DNA of 64,000 nt from an uncultured Paracoccaceae bacterium (GTDB lineage: Bacteria; Pseudomonadota; Alphaproteobacteria; Rhodobacterales; Rhodobacteraceae): assembly GCA_937983405.1 (NCBI GenBank), contig CALJZN010000022.1, forward strand, positions 1-64,000, given 5' to 3'. Below, piece by piece: positions 35,451-45,371 of the stretch (position 1 is its first letter; the number at the start of each line of letters is the position of its first letter). The translations under genes and the position numbers were made by a program. The notes below the pieces were generated by a model that saw only the letters and a list, made by a program, of their open reading frames with translations, did not search any database and was not told the DNA's origin.

Positions 35451-35541
35451 GGCAAGGGTCCTCGCGTCATGTTGGCCTTGGGCGGCCGGCGGCAGCCGCT
35501 GGGGGGGATATGGAGCGTCCGCGCGGCTTCGCAACCGCAGC

Positions 35542-36180
35542 ATGGCGGTTCTTCTCACGCTGCTCGCCGCGGTTTCCGTCGCCCTGCCCGCGCCGGCCGC
35601 GCCGGTTGCGCTGGTGGCGCTGGGCGACAGCCTGACTCAGGGCTACGGCCTGCCCGAGGCCGAGGGGTTCGTGCCGCAGCTTCAGGGCTGGCTGCGCGCG
35701 CGGGGCCATGACGTGACCGTGATCAATGCCGGCGTCTCGGGCGACACCACCGCCGGCGGGCTTGCCCGCGCGGCCTGGACGCTCGACGGCGGCGGGGATG
35801 CGATGATCGTGGCGCTGGGCGGGAACGACCTGTTGCGCGGTATCGACCCCGCCGTGAGCCGGGCGAACCTGCGCGGGATCCTTCAGATCGCGCAGGCGCG
35901 CGGCGTCCCGGTGCTGCTGGTCGGCCTGCCGGCCCCGGGCAACTACGGCCCGGAGTTCAAGGCGGCCTTCGAGGCGATGTATCCCGAGCTCGCGGCCGAG
36001 TTCGGCGTGCTGCATCTGGACAGCTTCCTAGCCCCGATCGAGGGGCGCGCCCGCGACGGGCGGGCGATGCGCGAGCTCATGCAGCCCGACGGCATTCACC
36101 CCTCGGCGGCCGGCGTCGCGTTGATCGTCGAGGCGGTGGGCCCCGCCGTCGAGGCGCTGTTGGCGCAGGTGCGGCGCTGA
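35542..36180 (+). CDS. SGNH-hydrolase arylesterase (TesA-like)
   Basis: VALVALGDSLTQGYGLPEAEGFVPQLQGWLRARGHDVTVINAGVSGDTTAGGLARAAWTL...ALGGNDLLRG...DGIHPSAAGV. Confidence 0.95.
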   Translation: MAVLLTLLAAVSVALPAPAAPVALVALGDSLTQGYGLPEAEGFVPQLQGWLRARGHDVTVINAGVSGDTTAGGLARAAWTLDGGGDAMIVALGGNDLLRGIDPAVSRANLRGILQIAQARGVPVLLVGLPAPGNYGPEFKAAFEAMYPELAAEFGVLHLDSFLAPIEGRARDGRAMRELMQPDGIHPSAAGVALIVEAVGPAVEALLAQVRR

Positions 36181-36225
36181 AGGCTTGACGTTTCCGAGCC
36201 TTCGCGGGGCTGGAAACCGGTCGTT

Positions 36226-36244
36226 CGGGGCGAAAGCCGCCCCG
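36226..36244. terminator. Candidate bidirectional hairpin between convergent arylesterase and hemC
   Basis: cggggc-gaaagcc-gccccg inverted repeat in the convergent intergenic gap; no clear U-tract on + strand. Confidence 0.35.
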
Positions 36245-36264
36245 GTCCTTGACCTTCTGCAACC

Positions 36265-37215
36265 TCAGGCGTCACGCCAGTCGAAGAACCCGCGCGGCGC
36301 CCGCGCCTGCAGGCGCCGCGCCAGGTCGGCGCCCAGCGCCGCCGCGTCGGCCGCGGGCGCGCGCCCCTCCTCGGCCAGCCGGTCCGAGCCGTCGGGGCGC
36401 AGGATCTCGCCGCGCAGCCAGACCTCGCCGCCCTCCAGGACCGCCAGCCCCGCGATCGGCGTCTCGCAGGACCCGTCGAGACCCGCCAGCATCGCCCGCT
36501 CGGCCGCAAGCCGCAGGCCGGTGTCGCGGTCGTGGATCGCCGCGAGCAGCGCGGCGGCGCGGGCATCGCCCTCGCGCCGCTCGATCCCGATCGCGCCCTG
36601 CGCCACGGCGGGCAGCATGTCGGCGGGGTCCACCGCGCTGCGGGCGACATCGGCCATGCCCAGCCGGTTCAGCCCCGCCATGGCCAGGAAGGTGCCGGCG
36701 GCAAGGCCCTCGGCCAGCTTCTTCAGCCGCGTCTGGACATTGCCGCGGAACTCCACCACCCGCAGGGTCGGGAAGCGGTTGAGCAGCTGTGCCCGCCGCC
36801 GCAGGCTCGAGCTGCCCACCGCGCTGCCCGGCGCGAGGGCCTCCGGCCGCGCCGCCACGGCCGAGACGAAGGCATCGCGCACATCCTCGCGCGGCAGGAA
36901 GCAGTCCAGCACCAGCCCCGCGGGCTGGAGCGTGGGCATGTCCTTCATCGAATGCACCGCGATGTCGATCTCGCCCGCCAGCAGCGCGTCCTCGATCTCT
37001 CGGGTGAACAGGCCCTTGCCGCCGATCTCCTTCAGCGGGCGGTCCAGCACACGGTCGCCCGTGGTCTTGATGACCACGAGCGCGAAGGCCGCCTCGGGCA
37101 GCTCGAAGGCCGCCATCAGACGGGCGCGGGTTTCCTGCGCCTGCGCCAGCGCCAACGGCGAGCCGCGGGTGCCGATGCGCAGGGGGGCGGCGGGGCTGGG
37201 AAGGGCGGCGGTCAT
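36265..37215 (-). CDS. hemC: Hydroxymethylbilane synthase (porphobilinogen deaminase)
   Basis: LRIGTRGSPLALAQAQETRARL...VIKTTGDRVLDRPLKEIGGKGLFTREIEDALLAGEIDIAVHSMKDMPT...VGSSSLRRRAQLL...AQGAIGIERR. Confidence 0.97.
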   Translation of the reverse strand: MTAALPSPAAPLRIGTRGSPLALAQAQETRARLMAAFELPEAAFALVVIKTTGDRVLDRPLKEIGGKGLFTREIEDALLAGEIDIAVHSMKDMPTLQPAGLVLDCFLPREDVRDAFVSAVAARPEALAPGSAVGSSSLRRRAQLLNRFPTLRVVEFRGNVQTRLKKLAEGLAAGTFLAMAGLNRLGMADVARSAVDPADMLPAVAQGAIGIERREGDARAAALLAAIHDRDTGLRLAAERAMLAGLDGSCETPIAGLAVLEGGEVWLRGEILRPDGSDRLAEEGRAPAADAAALGADLARRLQARAPRGFFDWRDA

Positions 37216-37344
37216 GGCCCCGAGCCATAGCGCCGGGCCGCGCGGCTGACAACACGGCGCGGCCAGCCCGCCGGCGGCTTGACATCGCGGCCCGCGGCGG
37301 GGACGACTGCGCCCAACCGTGCGGAACCCGGGGGGAGGAACGCC

Positions 37345-38376
37345 ATGGCCCAACGAAAGCTGCTTCTGCGGGCGCTGGCGGGCGAGGTGCTGGCGGTGCC
37401 GCCGGTCTGGCTGATGCGGCAGGCCGGGCGCTATCTGCCCGAATATCGCGCCACCCGGGCGCAGGCGGGCGACTTCCTGAAGCTCTGCTACACGCCCGAG
37501 CTGGCGGCCGAGGTCACGCTGCAGCCGATCCGCCGCTTCGGCTTCGATGCCGCGATCCTGTTCGCCGACATCCTGCTGCTGCCGCAGGCGCTGGGCGCCG
37601 AGCTGTGGTTCGAGACGGGCGAGGGGCCGCGGCTGTCCACGGTCACGACGCCGGCCGATTTCGCCCGGCTGCGGGGCAAGGACGACATCCACGACCGGCT
37701 CGCTCCGGTCTACCAGACGGTTCGGCTCTTGACCGAGGCGCTGCCGCGCGAGACCGCGCTGATCGGCTTTGCCGGCGCGCCCTGGACGGTGGCCAGCTAC
37801 ATGATCGCCGGGCGCGGCACATCCGACCAGGCGCCCGCCCATGCGCTGATGCGGGCCGACCCGGCGCTGTTCGATGCGCTGATGGCGCGGCTGACCGAGG
37901 CCACCGTCGAATATCTCTCGATGCAGGTGCAGGCCGGGGCCGAGGTGGTCAAGCTGTTCGATTCCTGGGCCGGATCGCTCAGGGGCGAGGCCTTCCGTCG
38001 CTATGCGGTCGAGCCGACACGCGCGATCGTCGCAGCCCTCAAGGCCCGCCACCCCGGCCTGCCGGTGATCGCCTTCCCGCGCGAGGCGGGGCAGGGGTAT
38101 GCGGGCTTCCACAAGGCCACGGGGGCGGACTGCGTGGCGCTCGACAACTCGGTGTCGGCCGACTGGGCGGCCGAAAATGTCCAGACCGACGGCTGCGTGC
38201 AGGGCAACCTCGACCCGCGGCTGATGGTCACCGGGGGCGAGCGTCTGGCCGAGGAGGCGCGGCGGATCGTGCGCGCCTTCGCCAGGGGCCCGCACATCTT
38301 CAACCTCGGCCACGGGATCACGCCCGATGCCGACCCGGCGCATGTGGACGCGCTCCTGCGGGCGGTGCGGGGCTGA
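37345..38376 (+). CDS. hemE: Uroporphyrinogen decarboxylase
   Basis: [59 protein letters not shown]...[13 protein letters not shown]...[16 protein letters not shown]. Confidence 0.97.
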   Translation: MAQRKLLLRALAGEVLAVPPVWLMRQAGRYLPEYRATRAQAGDFLKLCYTPELAAEVTLQPIRRFGFDAAILFADILLLPQALGAELWFETGEGPRLSTVTTPADFARLRGKDDIHDRLAPVYQTVRLLTEALPRETALIGFAGAPWTVASYMIAGRGTSDQAPAHALMRADPALFDALMARLTEATVEYLSMQVQAGAEVVKLFDSWAGSLRGEAFRRYAVEPTRAIVAALKARHPGLPVIAFPREAGQGYAGFHKATGADCVALDNSVSADWAAENVQTDGCVQGNLDPRLMVTGGERLAEEARRIVRAFARGPHIFNLGHGITPDADPAHVDALLRAVRG

Positions 38377-39309
38377 CGCCGCCGCAGGCGGCCGGCCGGT
38401 TGATGCCTTGAGGCCGCCGCAGATCGGGTCAAGGCGCACCCCGAGGTGCGCCGACTGGTGCACAGGGTCCGGGGCGGGCTTGGCGCGCGCGACCTGCGCC
38501 CTGACCCCGGCCGACGACGCTGCCGCGCTCCGGCGTCCCTGCCGATCAAGCAGCGGCCTATCCCGAATGACGGGGATCGCCCGCGCAGGTCGGGGGGGCG
38601 GCGTTCAGGGGCAGTGTCGCGGCCCGGCAAAGGTGCCGCCGGACAGCCGGGTCTGCCCGGCGCCGGACCACGCCCTGATCGGTCGGTCCGGGAGGTCGAT
38701 CGTCTCGGCGCCCCCGACCTCGCGATGCCCGCCTCCGGGGCCGCTCCGGGGCCGCATCGGCGGCCGACGCGCACGGCGGCCGGCGCACGGCCCGACCTTG
38801 CCCGGACCCCCGCATCGCCACGTCCCCCCGGCCCGGCGGCCCGCCCGCCCGGGGCAGCCGCGCCTCCGTCATCCGGGCCGGCCATGACCCCCGACCTGCG
38901 TGGCGACCTGTCTGGCCGGGGCGGCGATCGGGCTCGCCTTCGCGCCGGCCGTCCTGCCCGGTTCCCGCGCGGCCATCCATCCGCGCCCGGGGATCGACCG
39001 GGGGGTGAATGTCGTCCCGCCGGCCTTGGTCCCTTTGGTCCGGTTCTGGCGTGGCCTCGCCCGCATCGGCATCGTCGTTGTCCGGTCCGGTTCGCCGCCG
39101 ACCGATCTGGTCCGGCCGGCGCCGACGCCTGCCGTCCGCCGCCCGGGCCGGATCGCGCAGGTTGTGCGCAGCGCCCTGCGCGCCGAACAGCGCGGCCATC
39201 CTGATCGTCACCAGGACCTGGCCGGCGCCAGCCCGCGGTGCCCCCGCTGCCCTGGACCCTGACCGCGCGCACGGGTTAACATGTGTCCGGGCCGAGACGG
39301 GAGGGCGCC

Positions 39310-40179
39310 ATGGCGACGGGCCGCAACATCCGCACCTGGTTCGAAGGCCGCTGGCACGAGGGCGACATCCCGGTGATGCGTGCGGCCGATCACGGTGCCT
39401 GGATCGGGACGACGGTGTTCGACGGCGCGCGCTGGGTGGACGGCGTGGCGCCCGACCTGGCCGCGCATTGCGCCCGGGTCAACCGCTCGGCCGAGGCGCT
39501 GATGATCACGCCGACGATGGAGGCAGGCGAGATCGCCGCCATCGCGCGCGAGGGGGTGGCGCGCTATCCGGCCGGGGCTGCGGTCTACATCCGCCCGATG
39601 TACTGGGCGCTCGACGGCGGCGATCTGGGGATCGTGCCTAGACCCGGCGCCACCGGCTTCTGCCTGTGCCTCGAGGAGATCCCGATGGCCCCGCCCGAGG
39701 CGGCGACGACGCTGACGACCACCCGCTTCCGCCGCCCCACGCTCGACTGTGCCGTGGTCAACGCCAAGGCCGGCTGCCTTTACCCCAACAACGCCCGGAT
39801 GCTGGCCGAGGCGCGGGCCAAGGGCTTCGGCAACGCGCTGGTGGCCGACGCCTTGGGCAACGTGGCCGAAACCGCAACCGCCAACGTCTTCACGGTGCGC
39901 GACGGCGAGGTGTACACGCCCATCGCCAACGGCACCTTCCTGGCCGGCATCACCCGCGCCCGCCATATTGCCAACCTGCGCGCCGATGGGGTGAGGGTGC
40001 ACGAGACGGTGCTGACCTTCGACGACGTCCGCATGGCCGACGAGGTGTTCCTGTCGGGCAACATGAACAAGGTGACGCCGGTCCGCGCGTTCGGGGACCG
40101 GCAGTATCCGACCGGCCCCGTCACGCGCCGGGTGCGCGAGCTTTACTGGGACTGGGCGCATTCGGCCGGTGCGGCCTGA
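39310..40179 (+). CDS. Branched-chain amino acid aminotransferase family protein (PLP fold type IV)
   Basis: TWFEGRWHEGDIPVMRAADHGAWIGTTVFDGARWVDGVAPDLAAHCARVNRSAEAL...VVNAKAGCLYPNNARMLAEARAKGFGNALVADALGNVAETATANVFTV. Confidence 0.92.
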   Translation: MATGRNIRTWFEGRWHEGDIPVMRAADHGAWIGTTVFDGARWVDGVAPDLAAHCARVNRSAEALMITPTMEAGEIAAIAREGVARYPAGAAVYIRPMYWALDGGDLGIVPRPGATGFCLCLEEIPMAPPEAATTLTTTRFRRPTLDCAVVNAKAGCLYPNNARMLAEARAKGFGNALVADALGNVAETATANVFTVRDGEVYTPIANGTFLAGITRARHIANLRADGVRVHETVLTFDDVRMADEVFLSGNMNKVTPVRAFGDRQYPTGPVTRRVRELYWDWAHSAGAA

Positions 40180-40363
40180 CCCGCGGCGCAGCCGGGCGTG
40201 GGGCGCTGCGGACCCGCCGCCCCGGCAGGGGCGGCCCGTGCCGCAGGCGCGCCCGGCAACGGAGCGGGCCGGCGCCGGCGCGCCCGGGCCCCGCCGCGGC
40301 GCGGGTTGCCACAGGCAGGGGTGGCGGGGCATGATCGCGGCCAGACGCCCCCCGGGGGGAGGG

Positions 40364-40822
40364 ATGATGCGCAAGTTTCTGGTCGTGCTCGACGACAGCC
40401 GCGAATGTCTGAACGCGATGCGCTTCGCCACGCTGCGCGCGGCCCATACCGGGGGCGGCGTGCAGATCCTTGCCGTCATCCCGCCCGAGGAGTTCCAGCA
40501 CTGGATCGGCGTGGCCGACCTGATGCGGGCCGAGGCGCGCGAGCGGATCGAGGCGCATTTCGAGGTGTTCGCGAAATGGATGCGCGACCGCCACGGCGTC
40601 AACCCCGAGCTGGTCATCCGCGAGGGCGAGCCGGCGGCCGAGATCCTGGCCCAGATCCGCGAGGATCCCGAAATCGGGGTGCTGGTGCTCGGCGCCTCGA
40701 CCGAAAGCGCGGGTCCGGGGCCGCTGGTGACGCAGCTCTCGCGCGCCTCGGGCGGGCTGCCCGTGCCGCTGACGATCGTGCCGGGCGGTCTGTCGAAGGA
40801 ACGGCTGGAGGCGATCGCATGA
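40364..40822 (+). CDS. Universal stress protein family
   Basis: MMRKFLVVLDDSRECLNAMRFATLRAAHTGGGVQILAVIPPEEFQHW...GVLVLGASTESAGPGPLVTQL...LPVPLTIVPG. Confidence 0.9.
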   Translation: MMRKFLVVLDDSRECLNAMRFATLRAAHTGGGVQILAVIPPEEFQHWIGVADLMRAEARERIEAHFEVFAKWMRDRHGVNPELVIREGEPAAEILAQIREDPEIGVLVLGASTESAGPGPLVTQLSRASGGLPVPLTIVPGGLSKERLEAIA

Positions 40823-40874
40823 AGGCGCTTGCCGTTGGCCGGGCGGCGGGACGGTGCCGCGGGCGGCCCCGCGC

Positions 40875-40903
40875 TTGACAGCCGGAGGCGCCGGGCGCAT
40901 ATC
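40875..40903 (+). promoter_or_regulatory. Putative sigma-70-type promoter of the NifU-like gene
   Basis: TTGACA (40875-40880), 17-nt spacer, CATATC (40898-40903), 26 nt before the ATG at 40929. Confidence 0.55.
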
Positions 40904-40928
40904 CGAGCAATCCCGTCGGAGATCGCGC

Positions 40929-41498
40929 ATGTTCATCCAGACCGAGTCCACGCCCAACCCCGCGACGCTGAAGTTCCTGCCGGGTCAGCCCGTGCTGGGC
41001 ACCGGCACGGCCGATTTCCCCGCGCCCGAGGCCGCGGCGGCCTCGCCGCTCGCCCGGCGCATCTTCGCGGTCGAAGGGGTGACGGCGGTGTTCCTGGGGT
41101 CGGACTTCGTGACCGTGACCAAGGCCGAGGGCGTGGAGTGGCAGCACATCAAGCCCGCGATCCTGGGCGCGGTGATGGAGCACTACCAGTCGGGCGCCCC
41201 CGCGATCGAGGGCGCGCGCGCCGACGCGCATCAGGCCCATGACGCGGTCCACGACGGCCCGGACGGCGAGATCGTGCGCCAGATCAAGGCGCTGCTCGAC
41301 AGCCGGGTGCGCCCCGCGGTGGCGCAGGACGGCGGCGACATCACCTTCCACGGCTTCGACCGCGGCGTGGTTTATCTGCACATGAAGGGGGCCTGCGCGG
41401 GCTGCCCCTCGTCCACGCTGACGCTGAAGATGGGCATCGAGAACCTGCTGCGCCACTACATCCCCGAAGTGACCGAGGTGCGGCCCGTCGCCGCCTGA
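40929..41498 (+). CDS. NifU family (Nfu-type) Fe-S scaffold/carrier
   Basis: MFIQTESTPNPATLKFLPGQPV...FLGSDFVTVTKAEGVEWQHIKPAILGAVMEHY...KALLDSRVRPAVAQDGGDITFHGFDRGVVYLHMKGACAGCPSSTLTLKMGIENLLRHYIPEV. Confidence 0.96.
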   Translation: MFIQTESTPNPATLKFLPGQPVLGTGTADFPAPEAAAASPLARRIFAVEGVTAVFLGSDFVTVTKAEGVEWQHIKPAILGAVMEHYQSGAPAIEGARADAHQAHDAVHDGPDGEIVRQIKALLDSRVRPAVAQDGGDITFHGFDRGVVYLHMKGACAGCPSSTLTLKMGIENLLRHYIPEVTEVRPVAA

Positions 41499-41509
41499 GC
41501 CGCGCCGGC

Positions 41510-42199
41510 GTGCCCGCGCCCCTCGTTCTCGGCTTCGACCTGGCGGGCGCGCCCGCGGCGGCCGCCCTGGTCCGCGGCGACGATCTTCTGGCCCGGGCCG
41601 AGGCGGGGGGCGGCCCCGCGGGCCTCGACCAGCGGCTGATCGCCTGTCTCGAGGGCGTTCTGGCCGCCGGCGGCGCGGGCTGGCGCGACCTTCGGGGCCT
41701 CGGCGTCGGCACCGGCCCGGGCAGCCACGCCGGGCTGCGCATGGCCGTGGCGGCGGCGCGGGGGCTGGCGCTGGGGCTCGGCATCCCGGCTGTCGGGGTC
41801 AGCCGGTTCGAGGCTTTGGCCCACGGCGGGCCGCGACCGATGCTGGCCTCGGTCGCCGGCCGCGGCGGGGCGATCTGGCTGATGCGGTTCGACGCCGACC
41901 GCGCGCCGCGCGGGCCGGTGCCCCTGCCGGCCGAGGGGCTGCCCGAGACATGGGGGGACGGCGCGCTGCCCGTGGCCGGGGACGCCGCGGAGGCGATCGC
42001 CGCGCGGACGGGCGGGGCGGCACGGCCGCCCGCGCTGCCTGCCGCGGTTGCGGTGGCGCGCGTCGCCGCCGCGCGCATCGCCGCGGGCTGCGCCGGCGGC
42101 CGGCCTGCGCCCGTCTACCTCGGCCCGCCCGATGCCGCGCCGGCCCCGGCCCCGCCGCCGCTGCTGTTCGCAGCGGCACCCTGGGGGCCGCGGGCGTGA
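41510..42199 (+). CDS. tsaB: tRNA threonylcarbamoyladenosine biosynthesis protein TsaB
   Basis: LVLGFDLAGAPAAAALVRGDDLLARAEAGGGPAGLDQRLIACLEGVLAAGGAGWRDLRGLGVGTGPGSHAGLRMAVAAARGLALGLGIPAVGVSRFEAL. Confidence 0.9.
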   Translation: MPAPLVLGFDLAGAPAAAALVRGDDLLARAEAGGGPAGLDQRLIACLEGVLAAGGAGWRDLRGLGVGTGPGSHAGLRMAVAAARGLALGLGIPAVGVSRFEALAHGGPRPMLASVAGRGGAIWLMRFDADRAPRGPVPLPAEGLPETWGDGALPVAGDAAEAIAARTGGAARPPALPAAVAVARVAAARIAAGCAGGRPAPVYLGPPDAAPAPAPPPLLFAAAPWGPRA

Positions 42200-42624
42200 C
42201 CTGCGCCGACCCCACGGCCCTGGCCGGGCTGCATGCGGCCAGCCTCCGGCACCCCCGGCCCTGGACCGCCGCCGAGTTCGCCGCGCTCCTGTCCGCCCGC
42301 GGGACGCTGCTGGTGGCGCAGCCCGGCGGCTTGGCGCTGGGCCGCGCGGTCGCGGGCGAGGCCGAGCTTCTGACGCTGGCCGTGCTGCCCGCGTTGCGCC
42401 GCCAAGGGCTCGGGCGGCGGCTGCTGGCAGGGTTCGAGGCTGCGGCGCGCGCAGCCGGGGCGGCAGAAGCCTTTCTCGAGGTGGCCGAGGACAACGCCCC
42501 GGCCCGCGCGCTCTATGCCGCCGCAGGCTGGGCGCCGGCGGGGCGGCGGCCCGGCTACTACGGGCCGGGGGCGGCGGCGGCGGGGGATGCGCTGATCCTG
42601 CGCAAGGGGCTTGACGGGGCCTGA
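42196..42624 (+). CDS. rimI: Ribosomal protein S18-alanine N-acetyltransferase-like GNAT
   Basis: HPRPWTAAEFAALL...AELLTLAVLPALRRQGLGRRLLAGFEAAARAAGAAEAFLEVAEDNAPARALYAAAGWAPAGRRPGYY; adjacent to tsaB. Confidence 0.9.
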   Translation: MTCADPTALAGLHAASLRHPRPWTAAEFAALLSARGTLLVAQPGGLALGRAVAGEAELLTLAVLPALRRQGLGRRLLAGFEAAARAAGAAEAFLEVAEDNAPARALYAAAGWAPAGRRPGYYGPGAAAAGDALILRKGLDGA

Positions 42625-42788
42625 GGCCGGCCGCTGCCCGGCGGCGGCGCTGCCGCCCTGTCGCAGCCGCAGAATCCAGTTGACCGGCTGCGGCCGCTGC
42701 GGCCTTATTGCGGCGATCCGCATGAGATCGGACCAGTCAGGCGGCCGCTCCGGCACGGGGCCGGGCCGCGGAAAACCGGGAGACATCG

Positions 42789-43784
42789 ATGACCCTGTTG
42801 CAGAAGATCCTCGGTGCGGCAGCCGCTTGCGCCCTGTCGGCCGGTGCGGCGCTGGCCAACCCCGGCCTCGTGATCGACATGGGCGGCAAGTTCGACAAGT
42901 CGTTCAACGAGGCCGCGTGGAACGGCGCCGAGCGCTGGAAGCGCGAAACGGGGGGCAGCTACCGCGACATCGAGATGCAGGACGAGGCGCAGCGCGAGCA
43001 GTTCGTCCGCCGCATGGCCGAGGCGGGCTCGAACCCCATCGTGGTGCTGGGCTTCCAGAACATGGCGACGCTCGAGGTGGTGGCGCCGGACTATCCCGAG
43101 ACGACCTTCGCGCTGATCGACGGCGTCGTCGATCTGCCGAACGTCCGCTCGATCATCTTCGCCGAGCACGAGGGCAGCTATCTGGTGGGGATGCTCGCGG
43201 CGCTGGCGTCCAAGACCGGCACGGTGGGCTTCGTGGGCGGCATGGACGTGCCGCTGATCCGCAAGTTCGCCTGCGGCTATGCCCAGGGGGTGAAGGCGGT
43301 CAACCCCGATGCGCGGATCATCGCCAACTTCACCGGATCGACCCCGGCGGCCTGGAACGACCCCGTGCGCGGCGGCGAGATCGCCAAGTCGCAGATCAGC
43401 CAGGGCGCCGATGTCGTGTATGCCGCCGCGGGCGGCACGGGGATCGGTGTGCTGCAGGCGGCGGCGGACGCGGGCGTCTACTCGATCGGGGTCGATTCGA
43501 ACCAGAACCACCTGCACCCCGGCTCGGTCCTGACTTCGATGCTCAAGCGCGTGGACAACGCGACCTACGAGGTGTTCATGGCCGGCCCCGCGGTCGAGAC
43601 CGGCATCGTCGTGATGGGTCTGGCCAACGGCGGCGTGGACTATGCGCTGGACGAGCACAACGCCGCGCTCATCTCGGCCGAGATGCAGGCCGCCGTCGAT
43701 GCCGCCAAGGCCGAGATCATCGCCGGCACCCGCATGGTGCACGACTACATGTCGGACGACACCTGCCCGGCGCTGACGTTCTGA
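42789..43784 (+). CDS. BMP family (Med/TmpC-like) ABC transporter substrate-binding protein
   Basis: LVIDMGGKFDKSFNEAAWNGAERWKRETGGSYRDIEMQDEAQREQFVRRMAEAGSNPIVVLGFQN...VGFVGGMDVPLIRKFACGYAQGVKAVNPD. Confidence 0.95.
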   Translation: MTLLQKILGAAAACALSAGAALANPGLVIDMGGKFDKSFNEAAWNGAERWKRETGGSYRDIEMQDEAQREQFVRRMAEAGSNPIVVLGFQNMATLEVVAPDYPETTFALIDGVVDLPNVRSIIFAEHEGSYLVGMLAALASKTGTVGFVGGMDVPLIRKFACGYAQGVKAVNPDARIIANFTGSTPAAWNDPVRGGEIAKSQISQGADVVYAAAGGTGIGVLQAAADAGVYSIGVDSNQNHLHPGSVLTSMLKRVDNATYEVFMAGPAVETGIVVMGLANGGVDYALDEHNAALISAEMQAAVDAAKAEIIAGTRMVHDYMSDDTCPALTF

Positions 43785-45371
43785 ATGGACCTCGCGGTCA
43801 TCGGGGGGGGGCCCGCCGCGGCCGCCCCCCGGCCTCCGGCGATCGAGCTGCGCGGCATCTCCAAGGCCTTCGGCTCCGTGCAGGCCAACCGCAACATCTC
43901 GATCCGCGTCGAGCGCGGGACGATCCACGGCATCGTGGGCGAGAACGGCGCCGGCAAGTCGACGCTGATGTCGATCCTCTACGGCTTTTACCGGGCCGAT
44001 GCGGGCGAGATCCTGATCGACGGGCGGCCCACCCCCATCCCCGACAGCCAGGCCGCGATCCGCGCCGGCATCGGCATGGTGTTCCAGCATTTCAAGCTGG
44101 TCGAAAATTTCACCGTCCTCGAGAACATCGTGCTGGGCGCCGAGGAGGGGCATCTGCTCGCGCCCTCGCTCGCCAAGGCGCGCAGGGCGCTGACCGCGCT
44201 GGCGCACGACCACGAGCTTCAGGTCGATCCCGACGCGGTGGTCGAGGAGCTTTCGGTCGGCCACCAGCAGCGGGTGGAGATTCTCAAGGCGCTCTACCGC
44301 AAGGCCGAGATCCTGATCCTAGACGAGCCGACCGGCGTTCTCACCCCCGCCGAGGCCGACCATCTGTTCCGTATCCTCGCCAACCTGCGGGCCGAGGGCA
44401 AGACCATCATCCTGATCACCCACAAGCTGCGCGAGATCATGGCGGCGACCGACCGCGTCAGCGTCATGCGCCGCGGCGAGATGGTGGCGACGCGCCGGAC
44501 GGCCGAGACCAGCCCCGAGGAGCTGGCCGAGCTGATGGTCGGCCGCAAGGTGCTTTTGCAGGTCGAGAAGGGGCCGGCCCGGCCCGGCCCAGCCGTGCTC
44601 GAGGTCGAGAACCTGCGCGTGCGCGACACCCGCGGGGTGGAGCGGCTGAAGGGCGTGTCCTTCACCGTGCGGGCGGGCGAGATCCTCGGCATTGCCGGGG
44701 TGGCGGGCAACGGCCAGTCGGAACTGCTCGAGGTGCTGGGCGGCTTCGCCGCGGGGCAGGGGCGGGTGCGGCTGAACGGGGTCGCCCTTGACCTCACCGG
44801 GCGGCGGTCGGACGGGCAGACGCGGCGCGCCGCGGGCATCGCCCATGTGCCCGAGGACCGCCAGCGCCTGGGCCTCATCATGGACTTCGCGGCCTGGGAG
44901 AATATCGCCTTCGGCTATCACCACGATCCTGCCTATCAGCGCAACCGCCTGGTGATGGACAATGCCGCCGTGCTCGCGGCGACGCGGGGCAAGCTTGCGC
45001 GCTTCGATGTCCGCCCGCCCGACCCCTGGCTGGCCGCCAGGAACTTCTCGGGCGGCAACCAGCAGAAGCTGGTGCTCGCGCGCGAGATCGAGCGCGACCC
45101 CGAGTTGCTGCTGGTCGGACAGCCGACGCGGGGGGTGGACATCGGTGCGGTCGAGTTCATCCACCGCCGGCTGATCGCGCTGCGCGACGCCGGCCGGGCG
45201 ATCCTGCTGGTTTCGGTCGAGCTGGACGAGATCCTGGGCCTTGCCGACCGCATCGCGGTGATGTTCGACGGCCGCATCATGGGCGAGCGTGACCCGGCCG
45301 AGACCGACGAGCGCGAGCTTGGCCTCTTGATGGCCGGTGTCGTGCCCGGGGCGCGGAACGGGGCCGCCTGA
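43785..45371 (+). CDS. ABC transporter ATP-binding protein, duplicated ATPase domains (nucleoside/BMP type)
   Basis: Two ABC domains: GENGAGKSTLMSILYGFY... and ...GVAGNGQSELLEVLGGF...; FSGGNQQKLVLAREIERDPELLLVGQPTRGVDIGAVEFIHRRL. Confidence 0.95.
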   Translation: MDLAVIGGGPAAAAPRPPAIELRGISKAFGSVQANRNISIRVERGTIHGIVGENGAGKSTLMSILYGFYRADAGEILIDGRPTPIPDSQAAIRAGIGMVFQHFKLVENFTVLENIVLGAEEGHLLAPSLAKARRALTALAHDHELQVDPDAVVEELSVGHQQRVEILKALYRKAEILILDEPTGVLTPAEADHLFRILANLRAEGKTIILITHKLREIMAATDRVSVMRRGEMVATRRTAETSPEELAELMVGRKVLLQVEKGPARPGPAVLEVENLRVRDTRGVERLKGVSFTVRAGEILGIAGVAGNGQSELLEVLGGFAAGQGRVRLNGVALDLTGRRSDGQTRRAAGIAHVPEDRQRLGLIMDFAAWENIAFGYHHDPAYQRNRLVMDNAAVLAATRGKLARFDVRPPDPWLAARNFSGGNQQKLVLAREIERDPELLLVGQPTRGVDIGAVEFIHRRLIALRDAGRAILLVSVELDEILGLADRIAVMFDGRIMGERDPAETDERELGLLMAGVVPGARNGAA

